Shown: positions 1-12,699 of the stretch, piece after piece
Layout of the letters: every line of letters begins with the position of its first letter
How positions within the stretch are numbered: position 1 is the stretch's first letter
NCBI GenBank assembly: GCA_023213395.1
Contig: CM041465.1
Location: forward strand, 251,293,741-251,357,740
From: Cycas panzhihuaensis
Taxonomy: Eukaryota; Cycadophyta
DNA: 64,000 nucleotides
Direction of reading: 5' to 3'
Notes under the pieces: generated by a model
The model's input: the letters and a program-made list of their open reading frames with translations, nothing else
Told to the model about the DNA's origin: nothing
The model's database searches: none
Position numbers and translations under genes: made by a program

Positions 1-189
1 ATAAAACCCATTGAGATGTACTATTAATTTATTTAATAATTAATTTAAAATATAATGATAGAGATGGTATACAAGCCAATAGAAGAATAGTTAGTTAACA
101 TCTTCACCAAGCCATTGGCACAAGATAAACTTCAAATAATCAAGGATGGTTTAGGTATTAGAATCAATGAAGTAAACATTAAGGGGAAT
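1..189 (+). pseudogene. Ty1/copia RNase H C-terminal remnant
   Basis: The plus strand reads as the end of a copia RNase H. A HIEM-like motif near the left edge is followed by several stops, then an IFTKPLAQDKL stretch typical of the copia pol terminus and a terminal stop at the polypurine tract. In intact relatives this domain degrades the RNA of the RNA/DNA hybrid during reverse transcription in the cytoplasmic particle. The rest of the element lies left of the window. It is dead here, with five or more in-frame stops in 60 codons. Confidence 0.75.
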
Positions 190-525
190 TGTTAAAATAT
201 TAATATTTATATTGGTTCATAACACATAGTTATGAGTCTTTCCCTTATCAATTATATTTTAGATTATTCTTTAATGATATATGGGAATGATGAGTAATTG
301 AGGGTTACTCAACATTCCTCATATGTGTCATCTATTTAGGATGTAAATATTCTATTATTATTTTATTTATATATTTAATTATGCATTGTAATGTGGGTGA
401 ATAATGAATGAGAATAAGATAAATTAATACATTCCTAAAATTACTTTTCTTAATGTGTTAGAGTCCATCTTCCTGTTATTATAATCTTGGTTTGAAATAT
501 CTATAGCCTAAAATTATTTGCAACA
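190..525 (+). mobile_element. Candidate 3' LTR of the truncated copia
   Basis: A purine-rich tract (AAGGGGAAT, 181-189) directly precedes TGTTAAAATATT, the usual copia LTR start. The right boundary is uncertain: a CAACA at 521-525 would give TG...CA ends, but no second LTR copy is in the window to confirm it. Confidence 0.5.
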
Positions 526-1332
526 TCTTTCTTTATACAGTGATTATTTCTTTAAGGAAATAATTTTATATATCTTTATTAATGGCCATTTTAGCTTTGA
601 TTCAAGGTCTCCTTTCTACTAGTTCTTATGGATTTTTTATAAATTTCTAATGTTCTATATGGTATTATTATATATTAGTTATATTATGATGCATCACTTC
701 TACATTTACTGAAGTTTCATACAATCTCAAGTAGTTATTATCAATGCTCAATTCTTTTGCATTCATATGTTAAATCCTTGGAGGCTCTTATTATGAATGA
801 AACATGTGTTTGGGAGTTGGATCCATAATAGATCAATCCATAAAAGTTATTTCACATGTATAAAGATTCCATCTAGTGGTGTAACTTGAAAATTTAACAC
901 TCTTCTTGTATAACGACTATTATAAAACATTTATACCCTCTTTTTTATTCTTTGTCTTTTTTGTTTGTGATTTCTATTTACATATGTTTATTGTTATTTA
1001 TTAGTATTATACTAGGTTTGTTGTAGCCTTCTATCAAATAATACAAACCTTTTATAGTAGTTACAAGACTTATAAAGTTAGTTCACTTGCCAAAATGTGT
1101 ATTTGGTTTATCTTTTACTTTAAACTTTGATCTTTTAGCCTCTTCTTTTGTTGTTTCTTAGTGTAACTTCTACTCGTTAGTAGTAGAGCTTATCCATATA
1201 ATGTTTACCCTCTCCTTTAATGAATTTAGGATTTAGATAATACCAATGAGTTGTACAACTTGTTAATGATGCTCCTCCTTGAATGGAAACTAATTTTAGT
1301 GAATGTAATTTTGAATAATATTTAATTATAAG
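526..1332. other. AT-rich spacer, nothing recognised
   Basis: I see no coding frame, LTR pair or tandem array. It may be older decayed repeat. Confidence 0.4.
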
Positions 1333-1632
1333 TGTTAAAACCCATACATAACCTCTCTCTCATGTAGTCATGAATATGTATACCTATAGAAAGTTATGTA
1401 AAGCCCACTCCTTCACCTGCACTCTCATAAGTCTCTTTAGTGATACTTGAATGTGATTAGATATTTGTGAGGTATATGATTATGTAAGTATGTATTCTCT
1501 CATAATACAATATTGGGAGATGATCATTTTCTATCAATTTTATTATCTTACATGTTGATGCTTACTTTATTCTTTACTATGATTATTATTATATCTTAAA
1601 GATGTGTGCTTCATTGTATATTATTTCTAACA
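1333..1632 (+). repeat. E1 5' LTR
   Basis: Begins TGTTAAAACC and ends TTTCTAACA. It shares long collinear blocks with 4213-4541, such as CATAACCTCT, ATACCTA and TATTGGGAGAT. Confidence 0.8.
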
Positions 1633-1646
1633 TGGTATCAAAACTC
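1633..1646 (+). promoter_or_regulatory. E1 primer binding site
   Basis: TGGTATCAAAACTC directly abuts the LTR end. It is a decayed form of TGGTATCAGAGC, the plant initiator tRNA-Met complement used to start minus-strand cDNA. Confidence 0.75.
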
Positions 1647-4194
1647 AATAGTTTGATCTTGTATAATATGTTTGTAATTTATTAGAGTCTTTTTTATTTC
1701 AAAGAAGGTGTTATATAAGAGCCAATGTGTTGTAGATGAGGAGCATGCTTATTAATTTTGAGATTAAAATCCTTATTGAGTAAAAATATAAAAAATAAAA
1801 AGAACTAGGAACTAGTTGAGATATGTTAGTTGTGACTGAGATGAGACTAAATTAGGGGCATGATTGATAAGATATAATGAGATTTATTATTGCATTTTTT
1901 ATGGGCATTTTATTATGCATATAGCACCTATGAATTGGATACATGAGTTTTAGTGTCAACTCCATGAGCTATGAAAGAGGCTATTGCTTCTTAAGTTCAC
2001 TTATATAGGCTTAATCACCCTGCAAATATGAACAAGTGTTATTATAGGTGACACTGTTGGCTTTAGATAACATGTCTATTTTGGTTCATTTGTAGAGAAC
2101 ATTACAAGCATCCTAATGGGGACTTGTTTCCAAAGAGAACTAATCTTCTAAAGTTTTTATTATCTTTTATTCACCATTAAATTAGTTTAAATAATATCAA
2201 TGCATTTATAATTTGGCCTTTGTACTTAGTTGGAAAATTGAGGAATTTAGATTAGTAGTAGCCTACAAAGTATATATACAATGAAAAAAATAATATATGG
2301 CATTAGTTTTTAAATTGCTCTTCTATTCATATTTGGCATTACATGCCCTTATAGTAGTTTAGATCGTTTTGCCGATGGTAAATATGATTTTTTCAGGCAT
2401 GAGGCTTTTATTGATTTGTTAGTAGAGATATATGGTAGATTTTACTTTACATGTAGCTATAAAAGTGGCAACTAAAGCTCATTAAAGTTTTTACTATCAA
2501 TATAACATATTAAGTAATTTTATAATGGTAAATCCTTTATTTATTTTCTGTTCTCTTGAGATCTATACTAGCATGAAGGTTTTAGAGGCTACATGCCATG
2601 TTGGCCAACTCATATATGGTTTTAATTATATCAAATTTAATTAAAAATGGAGGAAAATATCAAACTTCATTATTAGGCAATTTTATGATGCTTTAATCCT
2701 TTATTTTCTCTATTTCTCCAAGTCTTAGGGATACATGATGATTTATAAAGTATTATATTGATGTGGGTGGATTTGATCTATATAATTTTTACTTCAAATT
2801 TGATTAACTTCAAGAAAATCAGTTATATAATTTCAAACGACAATTTGGATAACTTTATAATATGCATCTATTTGTTTTCTTCATTTTCTTTATTGTTGGA
2901 GTTGTGAAATCATCTGTAAAGTTGTGTAATAAGTAGGATGAATCTTTCCCATAAAGTTTATAAAAAGTAGTTGAAAATTGATGCAAACTCACCGCCAAAC
3001 CCTCATAATTATGTGTAAGCCACATTTTTAAAATTTTAAAATTTTTTTTTTTATTTCTAAAATATAAAATAAAATTATATTACTTTTAATAATGTTATAA
3101 AGTCCACCCAGGCCTAAGAATATTAACAATTGGTCACATGGAGAGATTTGGTAATTAGAGCTTAAAAATAAAAAGGGATTATTTCAATTTTTGCCTTATT
3201 TTTTCACTTTTCTTATAACATATAGTCACTTTTTAAGATATATCTTTCACATATAACATCAATTTTTCATTTTGTTTAAGGCATTGGAAAGTAGGTTTAG
3301 ATACAAATGAAATGACTAGTTATAAGGCATGCTTTAGCAATTTTTTTATGAAGATTTTAATGGCTGAATTTAATAAAGTAAAATTTGATATACATATAGG
3401 TTCATTGTTTGAAGAAAATTTTGGCATTTTCTTAATTATTTAAGAGGCTCTTAAGTGCATAGTAATGATTCTAGATGTTGGTTTGCTGAAAATCAAAGAA
3501 AGAAAAGTCAATGGCTTATTCTATACTCATTTATGGCTCATTATTTTTATCTCCTAAGAGACAAAAAATTTTATTGGCTTTATACATGTTGATCTCTTTA
3601 AAGAGAAAGAAGGAAAAAAAAATGCCCCCTTTATTGAAAGAGAGAAATGTTATTTAATTGGTTCTAGAATTATTTTATTAGCTCAAAAATTATTTGATGT
3701 TCTTAACATGGTGAGAACCTATTGTTTTAAGGGGAGAGAGAGATAGAGAGATGGAATGTGCTAAGTTTATCACTTGTTTTGAGTAGTTTAAAGATTACAG
3801 CTACTAAAATATGTTCATGACTGAGAAAGGGTTAAGATTTGTCATTATAAATGAATAAGGGTCAAGATTTGATATTATGATGAGGGCTGACCATTAAGTC
3901 AAGATTTGTTATTGTTAATTGGATTGGACATTATGCTAAGATGTATTATTAATTTGCAAGCTATATATTAGAAGTGCTTCCTAAAAGACTAGTAGAAACA
4001 ACAATTAGTTACCAATGTAACTCAGTAGATGGCCATCATTTCATATAGATGTTAGCAATTAGATACAAGTTGAAATAGGCTAATGAATCATTAGATATGA
4101 TGTGAGCTTCTTGGATGAAGACATAGTAACTTGTTGTATCTCAGAAAAAAATATTTATGTGACATTGTATTTTTATGTATAATTAAATATTATT
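1647..4194 (+). other. E1 internal region, no coding domain seen
   Basis: AT-rich with short poly-T and poly-A runs and a small GA-rich patch near 3735-3755. No retroviral domain motif found in any frame. Around 4015-4070 it resembles the subterminal region of E2 near 15380-15440. Confidence 0.55.
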
Positions 4195-4541
4195 TAAGGG
4201 GAAGAGGAATAATGTGTAATTATAACTATTATAGACCCCCCACATAACCTCTTTCTCATGTAATCATGAATAGATATACCTACGGAGAGTTATGTAAAGT
4301 CCACTCCTTCACATACACTCTTGTAGTTCTCCATAGTGGTACTTGAATGTGATTAGACATGCATGAGATATATGATTCTATAAGTATACCTTCTCTTATT
4401 ATATAATATTGGGAGATAATCATTTCCCACCAATTTTATTATTTTATATATTGATGTTTGCTTCATTTTTTAGTATGTTTATTGTTATATATTAAGCATT
4501 TCATTTATGTATTTATGCTCTAGTATATATTGTTACTAACA
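4195..4541 (+). repeat. E1 polypurine tract and 3' LTR
   Basis: Purine-rich TTAAGGGGAAGAGGAATAA (4194-4212) leads into the LTR starting TGTGTAATTATAAC at 4213 and ending TACTAACA at 4541. The LTR is 29 bp longer than its partner because of an extra AT-rich segment near its end. Confidence 0.75.
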
Positions 4542-5667
4542 ACTTGATATTTCCCTCATCCTTGTAACTCATAGACCCCCTCAAGCACTCAAAATTTGAT
4601 AAAAAATATTTATGGCATCTAAAAAATTTAAATTCTATGTGTATACAATTTGGCAATGTGATTTTTTCTTACATAGTATTTTAGGCAATTCTAATTTCTA
4701 ATTCTCTGAATTTTTTAGTGATTTAAGGCTTTTGAGGTTTTTTATTAGCTTCTCATTGCAAATCTACCAACTGACCCCTTTTTACTTTGATTTATCGTTT
4801 TAAAAAATGAGCATAATCTCTAATACATGTTAGTAGTGCTTATTCTAAAATAGGATATTTTTTGGTTAAGTTTTTATATGATTCAACTTCTACTAGTTAT
4901 ATATGGCTTCTTCTATTATAGATCTAGTCATAGTTTATATTTTATAATTATCTTAAGGTATCAATTTTCTTTAGCAATATTAGAATTCAAAAATGGAAGT
5001 TGAAAATATCACATTATGTTTTTTTTTTAAGAGATAATTTTTTAAAAAGTATATTTTCATAAAATCAAATTATATTAGATAAAAATTAAAGACTACCCTA
5101 TTAATTTATTAGCTATAGTCACATGTGTTTAGGTGTTAAAAGGAGTGAAAGGTGTTAATGTTTTATTTCCTACTCTTTTTTAAGACTTTTCCCAAAAAAA
5201 AAAATTTAATTTTTAGTCATTTCAATATTTTCCTCTTTTTTAAGGCAATTTTCCCATGATTTGAAAGTGTTTCATTATGAAAATGAGTTATTATTCATAT
5301 TTTTAAAATGCCTTTCTTATATTTTTCCTAATAATTAGTTGTTTATTCACCTATTATGTGTGTATTCTCCTTTTCTTAGATGCTTTACCCATTGAGTTAT
5401 TCAATAAATACCAGTTTAGCTTATAGATTCTATAGGATAGATTATATTAGTGCCTTTTCATGTAATAATCTCTATATTACATATGTCTCTTGAGTAGCTT
5501 TACCACATTGTTGCAAATTTATAGTGTTTAAAGTAATAGCCCTTACTTCCCAATTCCAATGGTTGTTTTCCATTGGTCACCTATATAGTCAATGATAGTT
5601 GAGTTAATGCTAATTTATTAAGGAATTAACTCACACTTGTTAAAGATTATTTGTAAAACTTCTTATG
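4542..5667. other. AT-rich spacer between E1 and E2
   Basis: No gene or repeat boundary recognised; short A and T homopolymers only. Confidence 0.4.
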
Positions 5668-5979
5668 CATTGGGTGTAATACCCAATTATATAATTACCC
5701 TCATGTACACTCTCTCTACATTATGTGTATTTTATATTTGAGGTTGAGTCACATAGAGATATGTGATATCTCTAGATTGACCAATGAGGTTCTCTCATTG
5801 ATGGTAAGCTTGTACTATAAGTATGTACATTATTGTTCATTCTAATTTGAGTTTTGGCAATTTCTCTATATCTTGTGTTTATTTGTACATATTTCATCTT
5901 ATCTGAGCTTCATTGTTATATCTTTAACTCACCATCATATTTCATTTTTATGTATTCATAGTATATTCAAATTCTAACA
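5668..5979 (+). repeat. E2 5' LTR
   Basis: Matches 15531-15842 along its length. The expected TG at its start reads CA by alignment, so the terminus has decayed. It ends TCTAACA. Confidence 0.8.
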
Positions 5980-6052
5980 TGGTATTAGAGCTTTGTATAT
6001 TCAAATTCTAACATGGTATTAGAGCTTTGTATATTCAAATTCTAACATGGTA
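5961..6052 (+). repeat. 34 bp tandem repeat over the LTR/primer-site junction
   Basis: Units start at 5961, 5995 and 6029; the third is partial. Each spans the last 19 bases of the LTR plus the first 15 of the leader, so the primer site TGGTATTAGAGC occurs twice intact and once truncated. Confidence 0.9.
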
Positions 6053-7569
6053 TAAAACACCAAGGTTTAAATCCTTGGAGGGCAATATTATAAAGCCTTT
6101 GTACATGTTAGTTTTTAGAAGCCTTATCATTTTTTTATTGTGCATGTTTTGTGACATATTCATTGTTTATTTAAAGGAATATTTCAAGTTATTTTAATCC
6201 AATTTCTATTGCACTTTATACATACTTTTTTTGGGACTATTTTCTGAAATATTTAGGGCTATTTTAAATTTAAAAGGGGTTGTTTTGATATTGTTTAAAG
6301 GTTGTTTAGAGCTACTATTAAAGGCTACTTTGAAGCTTATTTTAAAGTTATTTCAAGATTGTTTTTGAAGGTTTTGAAGTTGTAGATTTATATGCCTTTG
6401 TAACTAGATTTCCTGCTACATATAGGCCCATTTTCTAAGCATGTAGATGTGTTATTTATAGTCATAGGAAGTATAGTTTGAAGTTATTTTTTGAAGAAAA
6501 GGAGACCAGATCTTAACACTAGTTATAGGCTTAATCACTCTATAGAAGATGTTTATATGCTATAAAAAAAAATGTGACTTGTGATTGTTGTTTGTAATAT
6601 CAATTATGGATGTTCTCATTACAGTTGCTAATTGTTATGCAAGCTCTAAGATTACAAGGAATTTGACTATGGCATAGGATCGATAGGTTTGTATGCCAGT
6701 GTCCATTATGAGTCAAAATTTTGAAGCCCTAACTACCATTGAGTTCTACTAGTTGATTGAGGCAATATATATGTTCAAAAATATTCTTTGTATATATTTC
6801 CTAAAAAGAAAGAACTAAAGAAAAATGGATTGCCAAGTTTGTCTGTTGGTTTTATTTCCTCTTAATAATTTTGAGAAAATGAGGTGTAAGAATACACGCT
6901 GCATTCTGTGGCATACTTTTTGCATGCATCCTTTATGCAGAGGTATGGCATATGGTTGGTGCAGATAGAAAACCTCTTTGTAAATAATATTTAGAGTTAA
7001 TATTACCTCCTTTTATTTCCCTTCTTAGGTGTTGGAGGCCACTTCTCTCTAGTATTCATGAACTTACTTGATAAACTACTACTCTTCTTCTTTTTGACTT
7101 GGGCATTGATTCAAAGGTTAATCTGAAAGGCTTTTCACAACTACCACATTTATTGTGTTAGTGTCCAACATATATTTTAATATCCAAAACAATGGAAACA
7201 AGGGTGTTTGTATGGACATGTTTAGTTTTGATTACATCTCACTTGGGGTTACTTATTCTCACAGAATTAGTGGATGTATGGCTATTGATAATGGTTACAG
7301 AAGTGAGGACACTTTCTAGAGAAATGAAAACCCTATTGCTATTTATGGCCATGGTGTAGATTTTGGTATTGGGTATGGTAGTGAGCCTCCTTACTTCCAA
7401 GAGTTCTCCCATATCTCTAACTAAAGATTTAGCTCCTACAAAGCTAAGAAAAGGTATATCATTCTAGAGTGTTAAGAGTCACTTAAATAATCTGAACTTG
7501 GAGAATTATTCCTTACAAATCCTTGTGATACATAATCAAAATTAAAAGCACATTATTTCCCTAATACTC
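6053..7569 (+). other. E2 internal region, left part
   Basis: No intact domain. Around 6700-6900 and 7200-7420 short open stretches look protein-like, but I cannot match them to a gag or pol domain. Confidence 0.4.
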
Positions 7570-7583
7570 AATCCCTAGGGATT
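7570..7583. repeat. LINE target site duplication, left copy
   Basis: AATCCCTAGGGATT, identical to 13882-13895 and a perfect palindrome. Confidence 0.92.
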
Positions 7584-8107
7584 GAAGGACGGGAGCGATC
7601 TGTGAATGGAACGGAGAATGACTATGACTGCTTAGGGTTTTGGCATTTTGGCGTGGCGATGGAAGGCCTGGCGTAGAATGGGATGCGATGGCATCCATCG
7701 TATGGCCTTAGCAAGGCAGATAGGGACCTGCGCAAGGTTTTTGTTGGGGTCATTCGCCCCATTAATCCTTCTTCGAGGGAAGGTGGTAAAGAGGCGCAGC
7801 TCATAGCGTAACAGACAGACAGTCCAGTGGCCTCCTCTTTGGCTTATTCTAGAACAGCTGCCTCTTCGGAGTACTATAGTGTTAGTAGGATGGAGGTTGG
7901 TGATAGGATTCAGCCCCTGCTTGAAGATTAATAGGTTGTTGGAGAAGCGCGAGTGGGAAAGGAGTCAGGGGCAGTGCTGTGAAGGCAGACCTATAGAGGA
8001 ACTACTGGCCAGTAGACCTTTGATTGAGTCTAAGAAATCAAAATCGAAACCATGGTATGCTTATGCTTTCTTGGCTAGTTCTTCCTTATAGTTTTTAATA
8101 TTTAAAT
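7584..8107 (+). promoter_or_regulatory. LINE 5' UTR
   Basis: About 520 bp, visibly richer in G and C than the flanking E2 DNA, with CG-containing stretches. Plant L1 elements carry an internal promoter here; no specific element can be named from sequence alone. Confidence 0.6.
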
Positions 8108-9516
8108 ATGGAAATGGATTATAATCCTCAAAACCAGACTCAGATCCCCAACCTGACCCCGAGGAAATCCTACCGAGATGTATTGAAATCAAATGAAGAG
8201 GAAACCTTTGACCTAACACCAGTGGTTATTGATAACAAAGTTAGATTGAAAATACCCCTAGCTCTTGTGGAGAGAACTGAGAAACTTTGGGAGAACTGCC
8301 TTGTTGGTAGATTCTTGGGACCTAGACTGGGTCTAAATACTATCAGGAGTTGGACTAGAGCTAAATAGAAAACAACTGGAAGCATGGAAGTAATAGCCAT
8401 GCCCAAGGGCTGTGTACTATTTAAATTCTCTTCTTATAAAGATATGTCTGGTATCCTGCTTAGGGCTCCATGGATGTTCGGCAGGAAAGCCTTATCTCTT
8501 GAGAAATGGCACAGGTACTTTGATCCCTCTACTCCTAAAATTAAACAAGCCCCTTTATGGATTCAACTCCTGGGCCTCCCATTATACCATTGGAACCCAG
8601 AAGTATTTAAAGGCATAGCAAAAGTAGTGGGTCCTCTACTAGCAGTTGATTCCGTGACAAAGAATAGGAGCAGACTCATTAACGCTAGAATTTGTGCTTT
8701 AATACAGCTTGACAAACCCCTCTTGGACAACATCTAGATGGACATGCCGGATGGGAGTTGGGTGCAACCGCTGATTTATGAAATGGACCATATAAGATGC
8801 TCCACTTGCAGAAACTTGGGGCATCTGCCCCAAAAATGCCCAGGGGTTCAACCTCCAACATATGAGATTAATAAGGGAGCCACAGAACCAAATCTCTGGG
8901 ATAAGAAGGAAAAGGATCAAGAGGTGGTACCAGAACATGTTGGTCATATGGTGGTGACAGAGACCCCCTTTGGGAATCTGGGCTTCGACCCCAACGAGGA
9001 GGATTCACTCCTTAAGGAATGAGAGCAAATTCCTCAGGCCTTGATGGCTCCGGGTAGACAGGTTGGTGAGGTCAGTTTAGGGGTTCCTCCCCCTGATGAG
9101 ACTACCAACAAGACACAAACTATCCCACCTAAACCTCAGCGGGCAGGGGATAAGCAAGCCACAGGAAGGCTAGGTGTGTCCTCTACCGCAGTGGTTGAAG
9201 AAGTTCATAGAGAATCTAAGAACCAGAGGCAGCGGGTTGGGGCTGAGGTGGCAGTGCCCATTCTAGAGGACTTAGGAGAGCCAGACCCAAATCCAACACC
9301 ACAATTGATTTCCCAGAAAAATAGCCAGATGTGGGAGTTGAAAAGAAGGTAGGGAGGCCACCCATGAAGCTATTAAGAGAGAAAGAAGTGGCTGCCCAAG
9401 TTGACCAAGGCAGCCAGAAAACTTTAAAGGAAGTACTCCTGGAAGGGCCTACCCTTAGATCCAGTACAATAGGCAAAGAGCCTCCAAAAGGAGAGCCTGC
9501 TGAAGTCTGGAAGTAA
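8108..9516 (+). pseudogene. LINE ORF1 (DUF4283-like RNA-binding protein with zinc knuckle)
   Basis: ORF1 proteins bind the LINE RNA. The ATG at 8108 opens a frame holding a DUF4283-like domain (8108 to about 8760) and a CCHC knuckle CSTCRNLGHLPQKC near 8800. The same frame continues through stops at 8366 (TAG), 8735 (TAG) and 9020 (TGA). Near 9331-9352 it hands over by a one-base shift to a frame with a basic KKVGRP patch that ends at 9516, 11 bp before ORF2. Single-base C-to-T or G-to-A changes can explain the stops. Confidence 0.85.
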
Positions 9517-9527
9517 AGGAAAAAGAG

Positions 9528-10215
9528 ATGAAACTAATAGCATGGAATATCAGGGGACTCAATGCCCCCTCGAAGCAGAGGATTATTAGGGATATGAGAG
9601 ATAAATTTATTCCAGATTTGATATTCCTACAGGAAACCAAAATGAATAAGGAGAATGGTCCAAGGATCAAGAACAAAATTTGGAAGACTGTTGAAAGTTT
9701 TGGGATCAACTATACCCAAGGTATCGGGGGCTTAATGGTCCTATAGAATCCGTCAACATGGTCGAGAGAACTCTTCCTAGCGAAGGGATCTTTTATATCG
9801 GTTCGGTTAACAAATAAAAGCAACAACCTATCGTGGTTAGCCACAAATGTCTATGCTCCAAATTATCAAGAGGCCAGGAAGAGGCTATGGGACAGATTAT
9901 TGGTGGCCCACAGGGATTGCCAACAACCATGGCTGCTGGCGGGTGACTTCAACTCGGCGTTGTCCCTCGGTGATAAGAGAGGTGGCACTGGTGGATGGAC
10001 AACCAGCATGGGGGAGTTTAGTGATTTCCTTCAGCAGGGGGGCCTGGAGGACGTAAAGCCCAAGGGGGCATCTTTTACCTAGTCAAATAAATATTTGGGA
10101 AATGACTTAATTCAAATTAAATTGGACAGGGTGCTAGTCAATTATGACTGGATGAGGAGCTTTAATGACTTCACCCTTGAGGCATTACCAAGGATAAGCT
10201 CTGACCATTCCCCAC
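9528..10215 (+). other. LINE ORF2 endonuclease domain
   Basis: Nicks the target DNA to expose the 3' end used for priming. Visible motifs are WNIRGLN, DLIFLQETKM, LAGDFN and ISSDHSPLL. TAG stops at 9744 and 10080 break it. Confidence 0.88.
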
Positions 10216-10849
10216 TCTTACTTCAATTTTTAGACCTGGGTAAATTTATTAGGTCTCCCTTCATGTTCGAGCTAATGTGGCTTCGTCACCCCGATCTTAG
10301 GAATAGGGCTGAGGAATGGTGGCGAATTCAAATCAAGGACCACGCAATGTATAGATTTTCGAAGAAGCTTGAATGGATTAAAAAACAAGTTAAGGCTTGG
10401 AACAAGGAGGTATTCTAAAATATTCATATGTAGAAGGATTAAACTATCAGCAATCTGAAAGATATAGAGGATAAGATTGAACGAACGGGCAGATCCCCTG
10501 AGCTAGATAAGATAGAGAAGGAGCTGATTGAGAAGCTAGACGAGATTCTCATCAGAGAAGAAATCCACTGGAAATAGAAATCCAGGGCTCTTTGGTTGGC
10601 AGAAGGTGACAGGAATATAAAATTTTTCCATATGACTACAGTTAAACATAGAGCTAGCAATAGAATTACTAGTCTTCAAAAAGAAGATGGCTCAGTTGTT
10701 AGCTCGATTGAAGGAATGAAGGAGTTGGCCAGTGACTACTTCAAGGATCTATTTACTGAACCCCAGGATGGGGACATGGACAGCAGAAGAGACTTCCTAA
10801 ACAACATCCCCAGGCTGGTGAATGAAGCTCAAAATGCATAGCTGACTAC

Positions 10850-11950
10850 TCCATTCACTCTAGAGGAAGTCAAGGCGGCTCTCTTCGGCATGAAAAAAGA
10901 TAAAGCTCCTAGCCCTGACAGTTTTTCTCCGAGTTTCTTCCAAGAATATTGGTATACTATTAAAGGAGACTTAATGGAAGCTTTGCAGGAGTTCTATGCA
11001 AATAAAAAGATGTTGCAGGAATGGCAAACTACATTCCTTGTCCTCATTCCTAAAAAAGAAGGAGCGAAAAGGATGGAAGAGTTTCATCCTATCAGTCTTT
11101 GTAATGTTAAATACAAGATTTTAACCAAGGTCCTGGTTAATAGACTGAAGAGAATTATGCCAAACATTATCTCCCACAACCAAGATGGGTTCCTTCGTGG
11201 TAGGTAGATTTATGATGGATATATTGTTGTCCACGAAATAATTCACTCAGCTACTGAAAGGAAGGAGCCTGCGATGCTCATCAAGATCGATCTCACGAAG
11301 GCCTTCAATAGAGTCTCCTAGGAATGCCTAATAAATTGCCTAGAAGCATTTGGCTTTAGGGAAACTTGGCGGTCTTGGATTAAGATGTGTATTGGCAATC
11401 CTCAATTCTCTATTATTATCAACAGTTCATCTTCCATGTTCTTCCTCAGATTTAGGGGGTTGAGGCAAGGAGATCCCCTTTCTCCCTTCTTATTTAATAC
11501 GATGGCTGAGTTCTTTGGGCGTAACCACAGGTCTGCTAGGAGGCTTGGGTTCTTAAATGGTATCAAATCGACATCGGGGGTGGACAATGTGGTTTACCAT
11601 CAATTTGTAAACGATAATATCTTTCTTGGGAAAGCGACTGTAAGGGAGGCTTCTAGATTTAAAGAGATCCTGGGGCTTTTTTAGAAGGCCACGAACCAGA
11701 AGATAAGTCTTAAGAAGAGCAACGTCTTTTTCTTAAATACCCCGGTATATATCCAAGGCAGGATTAGCAGAATCTTAGGAATGGACATCAAAAAGCTTCC
11801 CACAATTTATCTAGGTTTGCCCCTTTTTGTCGGTAAGATGTCCAAAGATATGTGGAACCCTCTTATAGATAGAATGCAAAGAAAGTTAGCAGGTTAGAAA
11901 GGTGCCCTTCTGAGCCTAGCTGAAAAACTCTAGCTAGTTGCTTCTACCCT
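10850..11950 (+). other. LINE ORF2 reverse transcriptase domain
   Basis: LEEVKAAL, DKAPSPD, FHPISLCNVKYKI, QDGFLRGR, IKIDLTKAF, GLRQGDPLSPF and YLGLPLFVGK follow the expected order. The catalytic Asp pair is lost at 11610-11615 (AAC GAT reads Asn-Asp). Confidence 0.9.
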
Positions 11951-12699
11951 TCAAAGCATCCTAGTGTTTTGGATGTCCATCTTTAGGGTTCTGCCTGGTA
12001 TCTCAGACATTATTGAATCAATCCAGAAAAGATTTCTTTGGTCTGGGATATAAAGTAAAGACAGGATTCATTTGGTAAGTTGGAGCAAAGTATGCACTCC
12101 AAAATGGGCTGGTGGTCTCAATTTATGAAGGCTCCCTCTCTTCAATGTTGCCCTTGGGGCAAAGCTTGGGTGGAGATTACTCAAAGGTGGGGAAAGACTT
12201 TGGGAGAAGATCCTTTCTAGAAAATACATTTAGGGGGGCTCCCTTTTGGATAGTAGTGTATCATTGGTTGGCTCTACCATCTGGAGGAGCATCCTTAAAG
12301 CATGGGTAGCTATCAGGGATGGCTTAAAATGGAGACTGAGTGATGGCAATTCCATCAGATTCTAGGAAGACGTGTGGTGTTGTGACAAGCCTCTAAAGGA
12401 GTTTCTAGACCTGGTGCCTTTAATGGGACCTTGTGTTAGGCAATATGGCAAAATGATTAAAGATTACTGGTCTGGGAGAGAAGGGAGCAGGATCTGGAGG
12501 AAATTTGAGGATATCCATGGGATAGGCAGCCTACAGGAGGGTCTCAATAAGATTAAAAGGTTTCTAGGGAAGAGTTATATCCCTAGAACTCCTTCGCAGG
12601 TTTCGATGGTGTGGCCCTCGAGCTTGTCAGGGGAGTACACAGTGCAACAGGGTTACCAGTACTTATGCTTGAAAAGAGGAGACAAGAAAAACCCATTCT

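Larger units (their letters stand above)
1333..4541 (+). mobile_element. Non-autonomous LTR retrotransposon E1
   Basis: Two directly repeated LTRs (1333-1632 and 4213-4541) flank about 2.6 kb of internal DNA with a primer site after the left LTR and a polypurine tract before the right one, which sets plus orientation. I see no gag or pol domain, so it would depend on proteins made elsewhere (LARD/TRIM-like), or its genes have decayed beyond recognition. The five bases on either side (ATAAG and ACTTG) do not match, so no target duplication survives. Internal bases near the 3' end resemble the corresponding part of element E2, suggesting related families. Confidence 0.75.

Noticed and set aside
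1333-1342. 5 bp target duplication for E1, E2 and gypsy A
   Set aside because: Flanking 5-mers do not match, or one flank is primer-site-like sequence.
7622-8091. Short genes in the LINE 5' UTR (7622-7804 minus, 7879-8091 plus)
   Set aside because: They lie upstream of ORF1, show no domain, and are expected by chance in GC-richer UTR sequence.
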